The notes under the pieces: generated by a model
The model's database searches: none
Seen by the model: only the letters and a program-made list of their open reading frames with translations
Told to the model about the DNA's origin: nothing
Part shown: piece after piece, positions 1 to 12,155 of the stretch
Layout of the letters: each line of letters starts with the position of its first letter
How positions within the stretch are numbered: the stretch's first letter is position 1
Made by a program: the position numbers and the translations under genes
NCBI GenBank assembly: GCA_020137815.1
Contig: CM035352.1
Span: 4,523,498 to 4,565,997, forward strand
DNA: 42,500 nucleotides
Origin: Hormiphora californensis
Taxonomy: Eukaryota > Ctenophora > Tentaculata > Cydippida > Pleurobrachiidae
Direction of reading: 5' to 3'

Positions 1-99
1 TTCCATGGTACAGCTAAAGAGAAGAAATGTGGATCATTGCCAAACCAACAAGCTCAGAGGAAATGTAGTTGTTCTAAGCAAAAGAAAGCAAGTATATAA
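1..99 (+). other. Possible 3' end of a coding exon, edge fragment
   Basis: From base 1, frame 1 stays open for 32 codons and ends at TAA 97-99. The residues are rich in Lys, Cys and Gln (it contains KCSCSKQKKASI), which could be the tail of a protein or of a transposase. It is too short and too close to the edge to identify. It lies on the strand opposite to the MFS gene that runs off this edge. Confidence 0.2.
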
Positions 100-139
100 T
101 CTCTAAAACTGCAACAGTCGTATCATATTTCTACAGTTA

Positions 140-1536
140 CCGTAAGTTGGGGTAACTTTGTACCACTTTTTAGCATTCTCCTAAAATAACTCCTTGCCAG
201 AACCACACTCGAAAATTTTTGAACCAAATAATCCCGTTCCAGACCTAGTACACCAGATATAACTAGTGAAATTTTTGGTCCCCTCTCATTTAATTACATT
301 AATTAGCGTGTATTTTAGTGTAAGTGGGGTTTTAGGGCATGGGGTAACTTTGGAATGAGGGTGGGGTAACTTTGGACACCCGTCCAAAGTTACCCCACGA
401 TAGTAATATTGGAACAAACATAAATCCGAACATTTTGCAATGATAAATAAATGAACCTTAAATGTTTAAATGGGGTTTAAATGGGTCAATAAATTAAAAA
501 AGAACAATAGGGTTAGCCAAACGACCCATGATTTAAAAAAAATTTGTTGATGTCGGCTCAACTTTTTTGGGTGTGAGGAATGATGAAACTAGCCACCAAA
601 TAAAATTTCAGCTCAATCGGACTTGATTTAGAGGTTGCCACATCCGACCTGAAACCCATCAAACTTCAGTAATTTGGGGTCCCTCATCCATCCTGTACTT
701 TGGTAGATGGTATTGGCCCTATAGTTCTTTTTGCTGAATTGGATAGACAGGAAGTGGTCTACTTATAATGGGTACTGGCTAAATAAAGGAGTTTTGGTAC
801 CTGTGCTCCTGCATAGATTGTCTACAAGAACTAGAACACTCGCCTAGAGATCCAATACCATCTAAAAAGCTACAGGATGGATGAGGAACCCCAAATTATT
901 GAAGTTTGATGGGTTTCAGGCCGGATTTCTGTGATTTAGCTCCATAAAATAGTTCAAATCGTAGTTTTTTTCACTAACCTATCGAATAGATGGATGGAAA
1001 TGGGCGTGGAGTGGGCTGAATCTAGGTTATATGGCCCTAAACAATTCAGAGAGGGTCTAAGGCAACTCTACAGACATCAAAAATTCCAAACCTGTAGTGT
1101 GGGGTAACTTTGGCACCCCGTCCAAAGTTACCCCAAAATTCAAAAAATGGTGGGGTAACATTTGCCACCCCTATTAGTCTCAATTAAAGTAATTGATCGG
1201 GTTTGAAAAATGGTGCCCCGAATTATTTGATCGAAACCCTTCCACTCTATGGAGCAAACTTGATTCGGTCATTAGCCCGGTCAAATCTATGGTACCCATT
1301 TTGATTTGAACATTTTAAGCGATTTTGACATCAGTTATGTTTGCCCCTAATTAGGAGCTAATTAGCATAGAATTGAAAAAAATAATTGTACCGTTAGTTA
1401 GACATTTGTAGGTCAATTACTTGTACACCCCAAAATTATGCCAAATCTGTCGTTATCTGTTGGTAATTTTGGGCTAAAGCCAAATTTTGAAAGTGTCCAA
1501 AGTTACCCTGCAAAACAAAGTTACCCCAGATTACGG
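140..1536. mobile_element. Non-autonomous DNA transposon, TA target, GGGGTAACTTTG termini
   Basis: The two ends are inverted copies of CCGTAAnnTGGGGTAACTTTG and are flanked by TA at 138-139 and 1537-1538. The motif GGGGTAACTTTGG or its complement recurs inside (about 341-400 and 1101-1160), and a second internal inverted repeat pairs about 645-720 with 850-930. No transposase reading frame is visible, so this is a deletion derivative or composite. The TA duplication fits the Tc1/mariner supergroup; the family is otherwise unrecognised. Confidence 0.7.
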
Positions 1537-1878
1537 TATGTCCCGTGCTCCTTATCACTTTTCTTATTTACCATAATATCTCAATCCATATAATCTCTCA
1601 ATATAATATAATATACAATCACCATTTTATTTTCTGAGGACAAAACTATTTCCTATCCGTTGCAAGGAAACGGATAAATGTTGTCGTAGACGGTCATACT
1701 TCATAGTAAATAAAAAAGAGAGGTCATACGGACCGGAACGGACTGAAATTAACAGCTGCAGCCAACCTAGCTAAAAACCATATTAACACATGGACCAAAA
1801 CCAAATACTCAATCTCTATTGACTCGAAAGACACGGTATAGACTCTAGTCATAAAAGTCCATCCTCAAAATCATGGTA
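1537..1878. other. Gap between transposons, no gene seen
   Basis: This is AT-rich sequence with no convincing exon, tandem array or terminal repeat. Confidence 0.5.
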
Positions 1879-2738
1879 CAGTCGGACCCCGATTTAACGG
1901 CACCCTCGGGGGAAAGGGGTTTGTCCGTTAAATCGGGGTGTCCGTTAAATCGGGGTAGAGCATATTTTGGCCCATAAAACCTATTTTTGTCCAAAATACT
2001 ATACTATACTATACCTCTAAGTAAATGCAATGTCCATGTATTGATTACATGATCATTTCTGATTAGAAAAAGAAAATAATCTAAAAAAATTTTAAAAAAG
2101 TTATAAAAATTTTCTAAGGTACGTGTACTGGTATATCAACCACGTCCGAATCGTATATCGAATCAGTGCATCTTATCGCATATCTTGCTGCTAATTAGAC
2201 GGTTCGAAACGAACCGATATGTGATACCATGCCGAATCGGGGCACTTTAAGCGGGGTGAGGAAGAATTCGAATTTCAAAATATCTTTTTCTCTGAAAATT
2301 CATGGGGAGCACCGATCAAAGCATTGACAATCATTCTGTAAAATTTTCCAAAAAAAAGTTATGAAAATTTTTCAAAGATATATCAACCACGTCCGAATCG
2401 TGTTTCGAATCAGTGCATCTTATCGCACGTCCTGTCGCTAATTAGACGGTTCGAAACGAACCGATACGTGATCCCCATGGGGCCAGTTTAACAAGCGTCA
2501 AAATTGCGATTCGATGGGCCTCATGGGGATCACATATCTGTTCGTTTCGAACCGTCTAATTACGGGTAAGACATGCAATATAATAATAAGATGCACCGAT
2601 TCGAAACACGATTCGGACGTGGTTGAAACACCTTTGAAAAATTTTCAAAAAATTTTCAAAAAATTGTTGGGGGAAATTTATCCTGCCGTTAAATCGGGGT
2701 GCCGCTAAATCGGGGGCCGTTAAATCGGGGTCCGACTG
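1879..2738. mobile_element. Tigger/pogo-like non-autonomous element, 860 bp
   Basis: The ends are CAGTCGGACCCCGATTTAAC and its inverse, flanked by TA at 1877-1878 and 2739-2740. Just inside, GTTAAATCGGGG is repeated several times at both ends. Internally, a segment with TTCGAATCAGTGCATCTTAT occurs twice in direct and once in inverted orientation. The termini resemble pogo/Tigger ends (CAGT...CCCGATTTA with TA duplication). No transposase frame is present. Smaller relatives lie at 15157, 20043, 36302 and 40513. Confidence 0.8.
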
Positions 2739-2983
2739 TACATACCGATGGAATTTTTTAGGAATGGACATTGGACACCCAAACGTCATAGAACTTAAAA
2801 ATACAAGAAGCCATGCTCATTATGAATTATATATATGTGGGTGGCTGGAGTGGGGGGTTTTATGTCAAATTTAGGTAATGACGTCATTTTGTTACGAGAC
2901 CTTTTATTTGATGCCAACAAGGACACAAAGTAGAGAAAACAACACGCATTACTCCAGCCCACACAAACACTGATTACACTTAC

Positions 2984-4876
2984 TTGCTAAGCTGTTCAAG
3001 AAACGTTGCAGGAGGGGGAGGGGGAGGAGTCACACCTGCAGCACTATCTGTAGTTTGTTGGTCAAGAGGGGCTACAGTATCTTCAGTAGGATGGTCAGGA
3101 GCTACATTCTCTTCCTTTGGGGTCTTGTTCAGTGTTTCAGGGATGTACCAAAATGTAACATTTGATATAGCTGCACAAGGGAGCAGTGGTTAAGTTGATA
3201 TCAGTTACACTCCCTTGTCTTGTTTGTAGCCAACTCTTCAATTATATGCTCTCAGCCCCCAGGCCCGGTATTGGCCGTACCCCCCATCCCTCTCCCCAAA
3301 AATGTATGCTGAGAGAATACATCTCTAAGTGAAAGTAAAGAGGCCTCTAAAGGGTCGGTTACTAACGTACCAAGAAAACAAAGGCCGCACAGTGTGGAGC
3401 TAATGTAGAAACAAGATTGTTTAGGAAGTTCTGCTGTAAGGAGGGGTCCAATCATAAATGCAAATCCGCTCATACTGTTGATGGTACTGATAAACTGTGT
3501 CCTATCAACACCTGTAATTAAAATGTTATTAAGTAAGTCTGGGATTTCTTTGTTTAACCATGAGAGTTTACCGGTGGTGTGATCGCAAGTCTTATCGAAA
3601 ACAGTATTATATGGGGTGTGGTATTGTTTTACCAGTCTCGGGGCGCACCCCTCGGTGCGCTAGTTGAATAAATTGTGAATTGTTATTGTCCTTCAAGCGG
3701 GATCGCTGATGATCACTGATGATTGAGATATTATATATTGAGAGCATTTTATCATAATATTTGCATAAGAAACGAGTCTCCCTCAATTATATACCTTTAC
3801 AAACGTCTCCCCCGATAATCTTCATGTTTGACTGTGTGTGTTTGAACATTCCTAGCAGAGATCGAACTGCCAGGAGGAAAATGAAGGAGCGTGCACGTGC
3901 TAGGGCTAGATAGAGGACTGTCAGAATGAAGGATGAGATTATCATGGTGTTCCGTCGACCAAACTTGTCACAACAAAGACCCTGTGGGTGTATGGTGTCA
4001 GTAACAGCCTGTGCCATGGCCCATGTGGGTGTATGGTGTTAGTAACACCCTGTACCATGGCCCATGTGGGTGTATGGTGTTAGTAACACCCTGTGGGTGT
4101 ATGGTGTTAGTAACAGCCTGTGGGTGTATGGTGTCAGTAACAGCCTGTGGGTGTATGGTGTTAGTAACAGCCTGTGGGTGTATGGTGTCAGTACCAACCT
4201 GTGGGTGTTATAAGTTACATGAATTATAAAACGGAAAGTCTGCCGATTGAATGGCCAACGATCTACCGATTGAATGACAGAAGGTACTGAAGCTTAAATA
4301 CGTACTACAAGCTACGTACATGTGGTGTTGAACTGAGAAGTTGTATGGCACCGTAAGAGGAAGATATCAGCCCAGTGACTGTATGAGAAGCCCCTGTCTC
4401 TCTAATTCTCATTCCTATCTGAGGAGCTACCAGAGACACCCCTAGGTAATCCTGAGAGGGGATGGAGTTAGTTAGATAACTAACTTACCAAAAATAATCC
4501 AAATTTGTTTGGAGCAACCGCCTAGCCTTGGTTTGGGGAGGTCTTGATGGTACTATACATTAGGCCTAGTGAACTAAAACTATAATAATCGTCTGTCAAA
4601 GCATTGGCCTGACCCTATTCTCATTCGCGAGAACTATGGTCAGAACATTGGCGGTAGTAGTTGGAATCCTGTGAAACGAGCACAAGCAATGACGTCACAG
4701 GTGATGACGTCACTGGTCAGAACATTGGCGGTGACAGATATAATCGTGTGATTTACAAAGATTTTACAAGATTTTACAAGACTTACAAATTAGTTTCGGT
4801 ATACATAACTCACCACAAATGATAGGATGGTAAGTCGGGCGGTGATCCCTGATGCACTTGCTTTCACGCTCGCCAT
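2984..4876 (-). CDS. Major facilitator superfamily transporter, MFSD9-like, partial (N-terminal half)
   Basis: Four coding exons are visible on the minus strand: 4814-4876 (start, MASVKASASGITARL), 4320-4451, 3795-3981, 3371-3511, then 2984-3170, which ends at donor GTAAGTG, so five in all and the gene continues past the left edge. All joins keep frame. The product has the MFS loop 2-3 signature (DKFGRRNTM), TM4 with RSLLGMFKHTQSN, TM5 with GFAFMIGPLL, and the PET motif after TM6 (FWYIPETLNK), followed by a Pro-rich central loop (TPPPPPP). The KHTQ and GDV...STINSMSGF..GP pattern resembles MFSD9 and tetracycline-antiporter-type members rather than sugar porters. The second six-helix half should lie outside the window. 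It is a membrane solute carrier with unknown substrate. Intron 2 holds a minisatellite built on its own acceptor. Confidence 0.8.
3981..4209. repeat. 27-bp minisatellite abutting the 3' splice site of MFS intron 2
   Basis: About eight units, most 27 bp, two enlarged by an insert containing CCATGGCCCA. On the gene strand every unit ends ACACCCACAG|G, the same sequence that forms the real acceptor of the exon ending at 3981. The array begins exactly at that splice junction and runs into the intron. Confidence 0.85.
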
Positions 4877-5406
4877 CACAATTCACAGTGTACATATAAT
4901 TATATTAGCTGAAATTAATAACTGTTTTGATTAGTCACATAGTGCTAGCTGCAAGTCAGATACAATGATATATACTGGCAAATTACCACTTATAAAAGCT
5001 TGTTTTGAAAATAAGGTTTGATATCAAATTAAATAATATACACAATATTTACACGTAACTTAAAATATACGGTGTAACTGAATGTATGGGTGGTCTTGTT
5101 CTAACCTTCCGCTACAATGTGAGAGAAAGGATCGAGCAAGATAAGGATGGACTATGGTCTTGTAAAATATTACTCAAACAAAACTTTAGCTTGTCATGAA
5201 ACTTTATACTTTTCTCTAAGATCCAGCATGTAAAATGTTATGTTCCCCCTCGCGAAAAGGGGCCGAGCTAGGCAACATGTAAATTTCCACACATTATTAG
5301 AATTTAGAGTCTGAGCATTAATATTCTAACTTCTCTCAAATAAGAGCACACGAGAAAAGAACATGTGGTCAGACCATTGTCCTGTCAATTTAAAACTATC
5401 ACACTA
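4877..5406. other. Intergenic between MFS start and tectonic stop, no gene seen
   Basis: This contains the presumed upstream region of the minus-strand MFS gene and the 3' flank of the tectonic gene. It is AT-rich with no repeat array or exon recognised. Confidence 0.5.
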
Positions 5407-7830
5407 TTATAACACCAATAACACTACATACAACAAAACAACTGACACCATTGTTGTCGGTCCAGTCCCTGAAGTTATAGGATAGAAAAAGTTTCTGGGT
5501 AGGATGACAGTTGTAGTGGGATGAACCATGAAACGGTCAGATTGTGTGGCGGTTTGGTAGATAAACTGGACACTGTTAGATAGGATGAGGTGCTGCTGGA
5601 TAACACACGGCTCACTTGTACACAGCAATACCACACCTGTATAAGGTGGGGGGTTAGCAAGATCGATTATAGTATCCCTAATATACCGGGAAGATAATGA
5701 CAAGTTAGGCACAGCTTTTATTCTGGATATTCTGCATGCTCTTCTTTAGGAGAGAGAGGCCCTCTCTGAGAGGGTCGAGCAAGGTTCACTTACTTTGTTT
5801 ACTGTATTCAGCCCGTACATTGGTAATAACAGACTGGGGGTTCTCCAGGTTTCCTACCCGGGTGTAAAACACCTTGTAGGTCACGTGAGTTGTGACGTCA
5901 TAGCATGTGACGTCAGATGAGGCTCCCAGGGAGGGTTTGGTGGGTTCCGTTACAACATGCACCCACTGAGTTGAGTCAGAGATACTAGCGTTGCCATGGA
6001 TACCTGGGGGAGATGGGGATGGTTAGAACTTGCTACATGTGTCCCTCATTGACGGTAGAAAACGTCAATAGAAAATTCAATGTTGTGGAGGGCCTGGCAT
6101 TGATATTGGAGATAGAACACGCCATTTAAAGTGAGAGTGGACCGGATCAGAATTGGACAAGTTTGTTGTAGGTAGTAGAGAATATATCTCTCTGAGCATT
6201 TTGCCTTTTTGCCGCTCAAAATCGACCCACCCATCACTGAGATATTTTTGTTATGTTGGGAGAATTCCTGCTGGATCAGTATTTATCAAACAGGATAGAA
6301 ACAATCCTTGTGTTTTACTAACACATTCTTTAAATTTTTAATATGCTGGCTTGCATTGCCCTGCTTCTGTGCATGGACATGTCAACCTCACTGCTTGTAT
6401 TCAGAATGTGTTAGTAAAACACTACGATTGTTTCTATTCTGTTTTATACATACTGATTAAACAGGAGTTCTCCCAACATAACAAAAATATCTCAGTGATG
6501 GGTGGGTCGATTTTGAGCGGCAAAAACGCAAAATGCTCAGAAAGCTACTCTCTACTACCTACAACAAACTTGTCCAATTCTGATTCGGTCCACTCTCACT
6601 TTAAATGGAAATCACGGTGTAGAGGCATGCAACTAAACCTAGGTATCCCTTACCTACGACAGCTCCTGTTGGTAAGCTCATCGCATCACCCGTCACATTC
6701 TTCAGTTTATCACACCATTTCTCACTGTCAGCCTTGACTACGGGGTATCTGTAGAACTGTAAAGATAACCTACATCCCTCATACTGGCCCACCCCAAACT
6801 CGATCTCTTTTCTGTTGAACACCACACAGTCTGGAGATGAGAAGAGAGCCAGGGGTCGCTGAGATGGTACCGAGCTCATCACAACTGTACTAGCATTAAC
6901 TAGCACACCGCTAAGAAGAGGTGACCGGGTTGGGTATCCGAAATTCCCTGATTTTCGGAGTGCATCCACCGTGGGTTTATAGGAAACTGAGAACAACTGG
7001 GAGAGTTCAGATGTGGATGTGCCGGTGAGAGTTACAGTAACAGATGCGCTGATAAGTGTCATTGTGGTGTTATCAATTGTGAGCACTATCTCCACACTCT
7101 TGACAACATTTGTACATACCCCAGCCCCACTAAGAGAAGGGGTTGCTTCAACACACTCACTAACAGCTCCTGTCGCTGGATCCTCACACATGTACGTGGT
7201 AGAGGAGGTTAAATCGAGAGGAGTGGTGGACTCGGGTGATGGACGTAGAGGTGATGAGAGGTATGTTGCTGAATCGAGAATGGTTTCAGCAGCACAAAGG
7301 GTAGTTAGATCCATACCAACTCGTCTACATACTGATGAAGTTTCACTGTAGAAAAGAATTGGACCCATCCCACACTGGACCCCACTGTATTGTCTAGGAA
7401 ACAGGAACGGAATGGAAGTATTAGTCGACTCTTCAACTGCAATCAGCACATCTGTATTCGTGTACTGAGACCCAGTACTAGCTAAACTCACCTCACTCCT
7501 GCTCCAACCCTCAACCGCTACAGTCTCTCCACCAGTTTCATTCTGCAGCACTGTAAAGATACTCCGGGATAAATCCAGACATGTTAGAGATGAGGAGCAT
7601 GTCCGTTGAGAGGTGTATGTGCCTGTGTCGGCATTCTGAATTAGCGTGTCTTGGCAGCAGAGTTGGGTGTCGGAGAGTGGGAAGGGAGGGCAGGTGAATG
7701 AGAGGAGTTGGTCGGTGGTACAGAGAGGATCACAGCAGCAGTTTGTGTCACACTGGGAGGGGAGGGTGTCGCATGGGCACTGGAGGGTGAGGGCGAGGGA
7801 GGGGAGGAGGAGGAGGGTTAGGAGTAGCAT
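5407..7830 (-). CDS. Tectonic family protein, TCTN1/TCTN3-like
   Basis: Exons 6654-7830, 5794-6003 and about 5407-5714 give roughly 564 residues, a usual tectonic length. The N-terminus is a clear signal peptide (MLLLTLLLLPSLALTLQ), followed at once by the tectonic Cys-rich signature CPCDTLPSQCDTNCCCDPLC. The middle has the mixed beta-rich, N-glycosylated DUF1619 region; exon 2 contains GIHGNAS and paired cysteines. The C-terminus ends in a short hydrophobic run (MVSVVLLYVVLLVL) that could be a membrane anchor or GPI signal. Tectonics are secreted or membrane parts of the ciliary transition zone (MKS/B9) complex. The last acceptor is uncertain: AAAAG|CT at 5714 keeps frame with the donor at 5794, but its pyrimidine tract is poor. 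Exon 1 is unusually long. Intron 1 carries a 471-bp foldback element. The start sits 630 bp downstream of another tectonic gene. Confidence 0.87.
6130..6600. mobile_element. Foldback element with TTAA target duplication, inside tectonic intron 1
   Basis: Two arms of about 200 bp (6130-6330 and 6400-6600) are inverted copies of each other, around 90% alike, with ends AGTGAGAGTGGACC. TTAA flanks both sides (6126-6129, 6601-6604). TTAA duplication is typical of piggyBac-type elements, but the termini lack the usual CCC start. No coding capacity. A relic of the same end lies at about 32383 (TTTTAAAGTGAGAGTGGACAG shortened by context). Confidence 0.75.
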
Positions 7831-8459
7831 ATTACATCCTAGTAGAAATGTGAGAATTAGAGGGATTAAACATTAAACAAAGGAGGTACATGAACAATAA
7901 AATATGGCTTGTTAATTTACACGGTAAATTATCATACATGTGATAATATAATACGACTGTACAAGATTCTGTCAATAATATAACTTTTTTTTTAACCGGC
8001 TAACCCCGTGCTAGAGCTCTCTGTTGATCTCGGACCAAGGGACAGGATATCTATCTTGTCATCAATCTACTAAACTCGCTATAATGCAATGCTCCCTCAA
8101 TTTATTTGTGGTTGAGCTCTCTTGTGGATCTGAGGACACGTACGACGTCTGGTTTTGAGGAACAATGATCAAAATGGAATACAGATTACACACTCCAAGA
8201 AAGGGAAATGGTTGATGTACTTTGAAACTGGGGAATCTAAAGGTCCAAGATACGAAGATGTGACGTGAAATGGAGCTACTAATTCTAACTAGGAACGTTT
8301 GACTGACTGTTTTTATGAAGGAGTCATACTTTATCCCAATTCATTCTCATTTTGATCTTTGTCTACTGATGATTGGTGCCTCCTCGTGGGGCACCATGAA
8401 ACATGTGTATAGACCTTAAAAACTGCTGTTGTTTTTAATTTGTATAACTTTTTTTTAAG
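7831..8459. other. Spacer between the two tectonic genes, no gene seen
   Basis: This is AT-rich sequence that must hold the 3' UTR of the TCTN2-like gene and any promoter of the TCTN1/3-like gene. No repeat, palindrome or exon stands out. Confidence 0.5.
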
Positions 8460-11400
8460 TTAAAACTTTGGTCCAAACTGCTGCCTTGATGGTGCTATAG
8501 CATACACAGTCCCTGCTAACACTAACAACAGCGTATTAAACAACCCCTGGGTGGATGTCACATACTCCCAACCTTTGCACCACCCATCTTGACACCTGTT
8601 ACCATGGTTACCACCCGACACCTCCTTCCACACCATAACACCTGACACCATATAGGTGTCACCCGCCATCACCATGACATCACCGTACTCCATTTTATAG
8701 CTGACAGAGGTGACGTTATAACCCGCCCCGGACATGTTATAGAACTGGGCCTCGATGATAACTCGAGAGGGCAGGTAGTTGCACAGATCAAGTCCCGTGG
8801 TATTCAGGGGTGATGTTTCGAGAACTGTCACTGTTGACTCTGAGTCCGGTGTTGGGAGGATGTCACTTGAATTTGAGATAATCGGTGTGTATTGAGCGAG
8901 GAGGGAGGTGTATAAATCAGAGCAGGTTGTAAAAGTAATACTGCTTGATCGGCACTGGAAGACAGTGGATATACCCAATTTAGGAGCGTTCTTTGCAACA
9001 TTATCACAATCCCCATACACGGTAGGGACGGCAAGATTACCACTCTCAACCACTACCTCATCTCCTACATCATATGCAGAAGGGGTGGTTTGGGTTGTCA
9101 CATCGTGTCCCATTTGAAAGTCAATATTGAACGCCACCACGACCTCACTCCCAATCACCCCGGATAGATCAGATACCACTATATCGGCTGTGATATCGAT
9201 TACATCACTACCACTCATGGTGATGATGTAGGTGACAGAGGTGACAGAGTAGGTACACGTGGTGTCACGCAGGATGGACGATGTAAGATGGGTTATTGGG
9301 AATGAGGCTCCGTTGTAATAGCGGACTGAGACAGGTGCAGATATCGAATCCTGTTCGTTTGTGTAGACTTGCATAAACCTAAAGGGTAGGTTGTGTTACC
9401 AGTAGATAGGATACAGGATACATATATAACATGATTATCTTGACTTCATAAACTTTAATATTTCAAACAGTAGTCAATATTTGGAAGTCAAACTACAACT
9501 ACGACTAAACCCGTGTTTTCTGCATTTTTTCCCTGCCCGGGTGAATGCCGAAGGCATTCACCCGGATGCCTTTTTACTTTGTAAAAAGGCATAGCAGGGT
9601 TAGAATTCGAAAACGACATTTTGGTATACTAACTAATCGGTAGAGGGACATTTTTTGGTCACACTTTCGTTGCGAGGGCAACGGTGTAGCAACTACATAG
9701 AGCCGTGCGCACAGTGACGAGCTACTCCTTCATCAAACACCTCATTGACACAGTGTGATGGACGTGTGTGCGCGCGCCACTCAACAAAACATGAAATGCT
9801 CTGCCGCGTGTTTCGCGTGTTACATACACATTTTCATCTTGCGAGTCGAGTGTGAGATGTTAGATAAGTAGTTAAGTTGGAATGTCAAAAGCTGGTTAGC
9901 AAGTGTCATGTGATTGGGAGTTAGCTAACTCTAAGCTATGTGAGAAGTATACTGACAGCTAGATCGTATGCATCTCACATTACATTATGACCAAGCCTTG
10001 ATCCTGTTGGCACTGGCAGTGACAATGTCACTGACATGTGAAACGGTAGGGCAGGGAAACACAGCATTATGAATACATAATGCAATAATTCTTGTTGTGC
10101 TAGCTCCCACGAAAGTGGTAGAGCAATTTACAAGGACAAGCTTTTATAAATCGAAGTTAAACTACATTACCTTAGAGCAGGGTTAACATCAGCAGAAGTT
10201 GGGGTCAGATACAAGGTGGGGTGAAGTAGTGAGTTAGTACCACAACTAACTACAACATTGCACCGCCCCTCTCGGCTCTCAAATAGCCTGACAGGTACAA
10301 TAGGGACACACAGAGAACCTGGTAGACTACCAGGGAGGGAGAGGAACCCAGACCCAGAGGGGCTGTGGGTTAGGATGTGGTTACCAACACCGACAATATT
10401 TGATTGAAGGACATCTTCTATACCAGTGCCACGGTAGTACGAATCTGATTCAGCACTGAAAAATATTGAAAGATCGGGTTTGATTTTGTAGTCGGGTCTA
10501 AAATGGTAATTTATATTTCTCTCCCTTCATTCCCGCTCTCAATAATTTATTTTTTACGCACACAAACATATACTATCTTACATGCTAAAAAGTCAGGAAA
10601 CTAACGTTTGGTTGGAATAATGGAAGTATTGGCCAAGATAGGCTGAGTTAGATTTCCTCACGCACAGCGCCTTTTCCCAGGGAGTAAGGAAGTTTAGTGT
10701 CGAACAAAGGGGCGATATAGAAACATCAAGATCACCGGCTATAGCACCACTTAGTTTATCAACAAAGCCTTCCACCTGCAAAAATGTGGACCGTTAAAAA
10801 AACCTAAGTCACTAATTAGTTGGTACTAAACCTACTAATGACTTGGTAATTACCCATTAATTACTTGTTAATCACCTGGTCAGTAGAACAATCAGTGTCA
10901 CACCCGCATCCCCAATCACAGAACCCACTGGTCACATCACATCCACATTGCACGTCAATATATCCACTCAAATCAAGCACTGAGCCGGATAGAGTACTCT
11001 CAACGCCCTGCCTGTACTCAAAAACAAAACTAGCAGATAAGACTGATGTTGCTGAACAGGATAGTTGGTAGAATCCCTCAGCGGGATACGGTTTAGACAC
11101 CGATATAGTCGTTCCCTCAATCTCTGGTAGATTTGTTACTGTCCCATCGACAGTTGTCACATAATCCACCACCTCAACAGCAGCAACACTGCATGTGATG
11201 GTGGAGTTTGTAGAGGGGTAAATGAAGACCTCGTAATGTCCCGCCTGGTACGGAGAGATGTAGGAAAACTGAGGAGTCAGGTGAATCTTGGGCACCCAAA
11301 CAGTAATTTCTTGGTTGAAATCGAGGTCTGAGTTGGCTGAAAAGGCACAAGAAAGTTTACAGGAACATGATTGCAAGGTGCACGATGTAGAAGTTGGAGT

Positions 11401-11865
11401 TAAGGAAAAGGTGTCCTCAGCAGATGCGATGTTTTTGCCATTAAGTGTAAGAACAGTCTCACAGCTGCAGTTCAGTGTCCCCGAACTTACTGATACAGAC
11501 GATTTGATAACAACCGGTGTGACTGTTGTGACGATGTCAGTGACGAGGGCGGAGGTAGATTCCACGAGAACAAGAAATGAAGTCGATACAAGACTACCAG
11601 ACGAGCAAGATACACTGTAACTACCCACTGTTGTTGTATTTGTGGTCACTGATATGTTTTCTAACCCTGTATTGTCTGTGGTAAGCTGAGTGACATCGGG
11701 AAATGCCGTGCTGGTGCATTGTATTGTCTGAGCCTGGGAGAAACTGTAGCTGAGGGGTAGTTCTATCGAAGATGTTGACTTTTCAGCAATAACATCGGTT
11801 GCGTGGATGTAAAAGGACTCGACAGAGGCTATAAAAACCGCTAGAAAGGCGGCGAAGACACTCAT
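8460..11865 (-). CDS. TCTN2: Tectonic-2-like protein
   Basis: Exons 10876-11865, 10606-10775, 10171-10455 and 8460-9378 join in perfect phase (990+170+285+919 nt) into 787 residues. The start chosen is MSVFAAFLAVFIASVES, a signal peptide; an upstream in-frame Met lacks one. About 300 residues of Ser/Thr-rich, beta-type sequence precede the tectonic Cys signature CGCDVTSGFCDWGCGCDTDC, which ends exon 1. A long region before this motif is the hallmark of TCTN2, as against TCTN1 and TCTN3, where the motif follows the signal peptide. The tectonic core follows, then a single C-terminal hydrophobic helix (LFNTLLLVLAGTVYAIA) and a short basic tail. TCTN2 works in the transition-zone MKS complex. The protein is longer than human TCTN2 (about 700), mostly in the N-terminal region. 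A 218-bp palindrome lies 71 bp upstream of the ATG. Confidence 0.87.
9537..9592. repeat. Two adjacent perfect short palindromes in TCTN2 intron 3
   Basis: CCGGGTGAATGCC pairs with its inverse across GAA, directly followed by ATGCCTTTTTAC pairing with GTAAAAAGGCAT. GGGCAGGGAAA near 10050 mirrors TTTCCCTGCCC at 9527, so both hairpins may lie within one end of a roughly 530-bp element. No target duplication was found. Confidence 0.5.
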
Positions 11866-11935
11866 TTCATGACCAGAAGAAAGCAAACGGGAGTTTTTGA
11901 AATTTTGATTCTTTCGCAAAGCAATTTTCTAAATA

Positions 11936-12153
11936 GTGGAAGCTCTTACGGTATTTCCCACGCCCCGTGGGAAAGATTTTGACCGTGGGAAAGTTTTCAA
12001 ACCGTGGGAAAAGAGAGATACATACAATAACTTTAAAAAAATAATTATTTTTTGTATGTTATTGTATGTATCTCTCTTTTCCCACGGTTTGAAAACTTTC
12101 CCACGGTCAAAAAATTTCCCACGGGGCGTGGGAAATACCGTAAGAGCTTCCAC
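11936..12153. mobile_element. 218-bp near-perfect palindrome (foldback MITE) upstream of TCTN2
   Basis: Arms of about 100 bp are almost identical when inverted, with ends GTGGAAGCTCTTACGG and flanking TA at 11934-11935 and 12154-12155. Each arm contains CCGTGGGAAA-type motifs three or four times, itself partly palindromic around CCCACGCCCCGTGGG. Few mismatches separate the arms, so it is either young or kept alike. Long ORFs here on both strands are by-products of the symmetry. Confidence 0.85.
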
Positions 12154-12155
12154 TA

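Noticed and set aside
2514-2789. Short ORFs in the Tigger-like element as a transposase remnant
   Set aside because: They follow internal repeats and show no DDE or DNA-binding motif.
2984-3193. Plus-strand Gly/Ser-rich ORF
   Set aside because: Antisense shadow of the last visible MFS exon.
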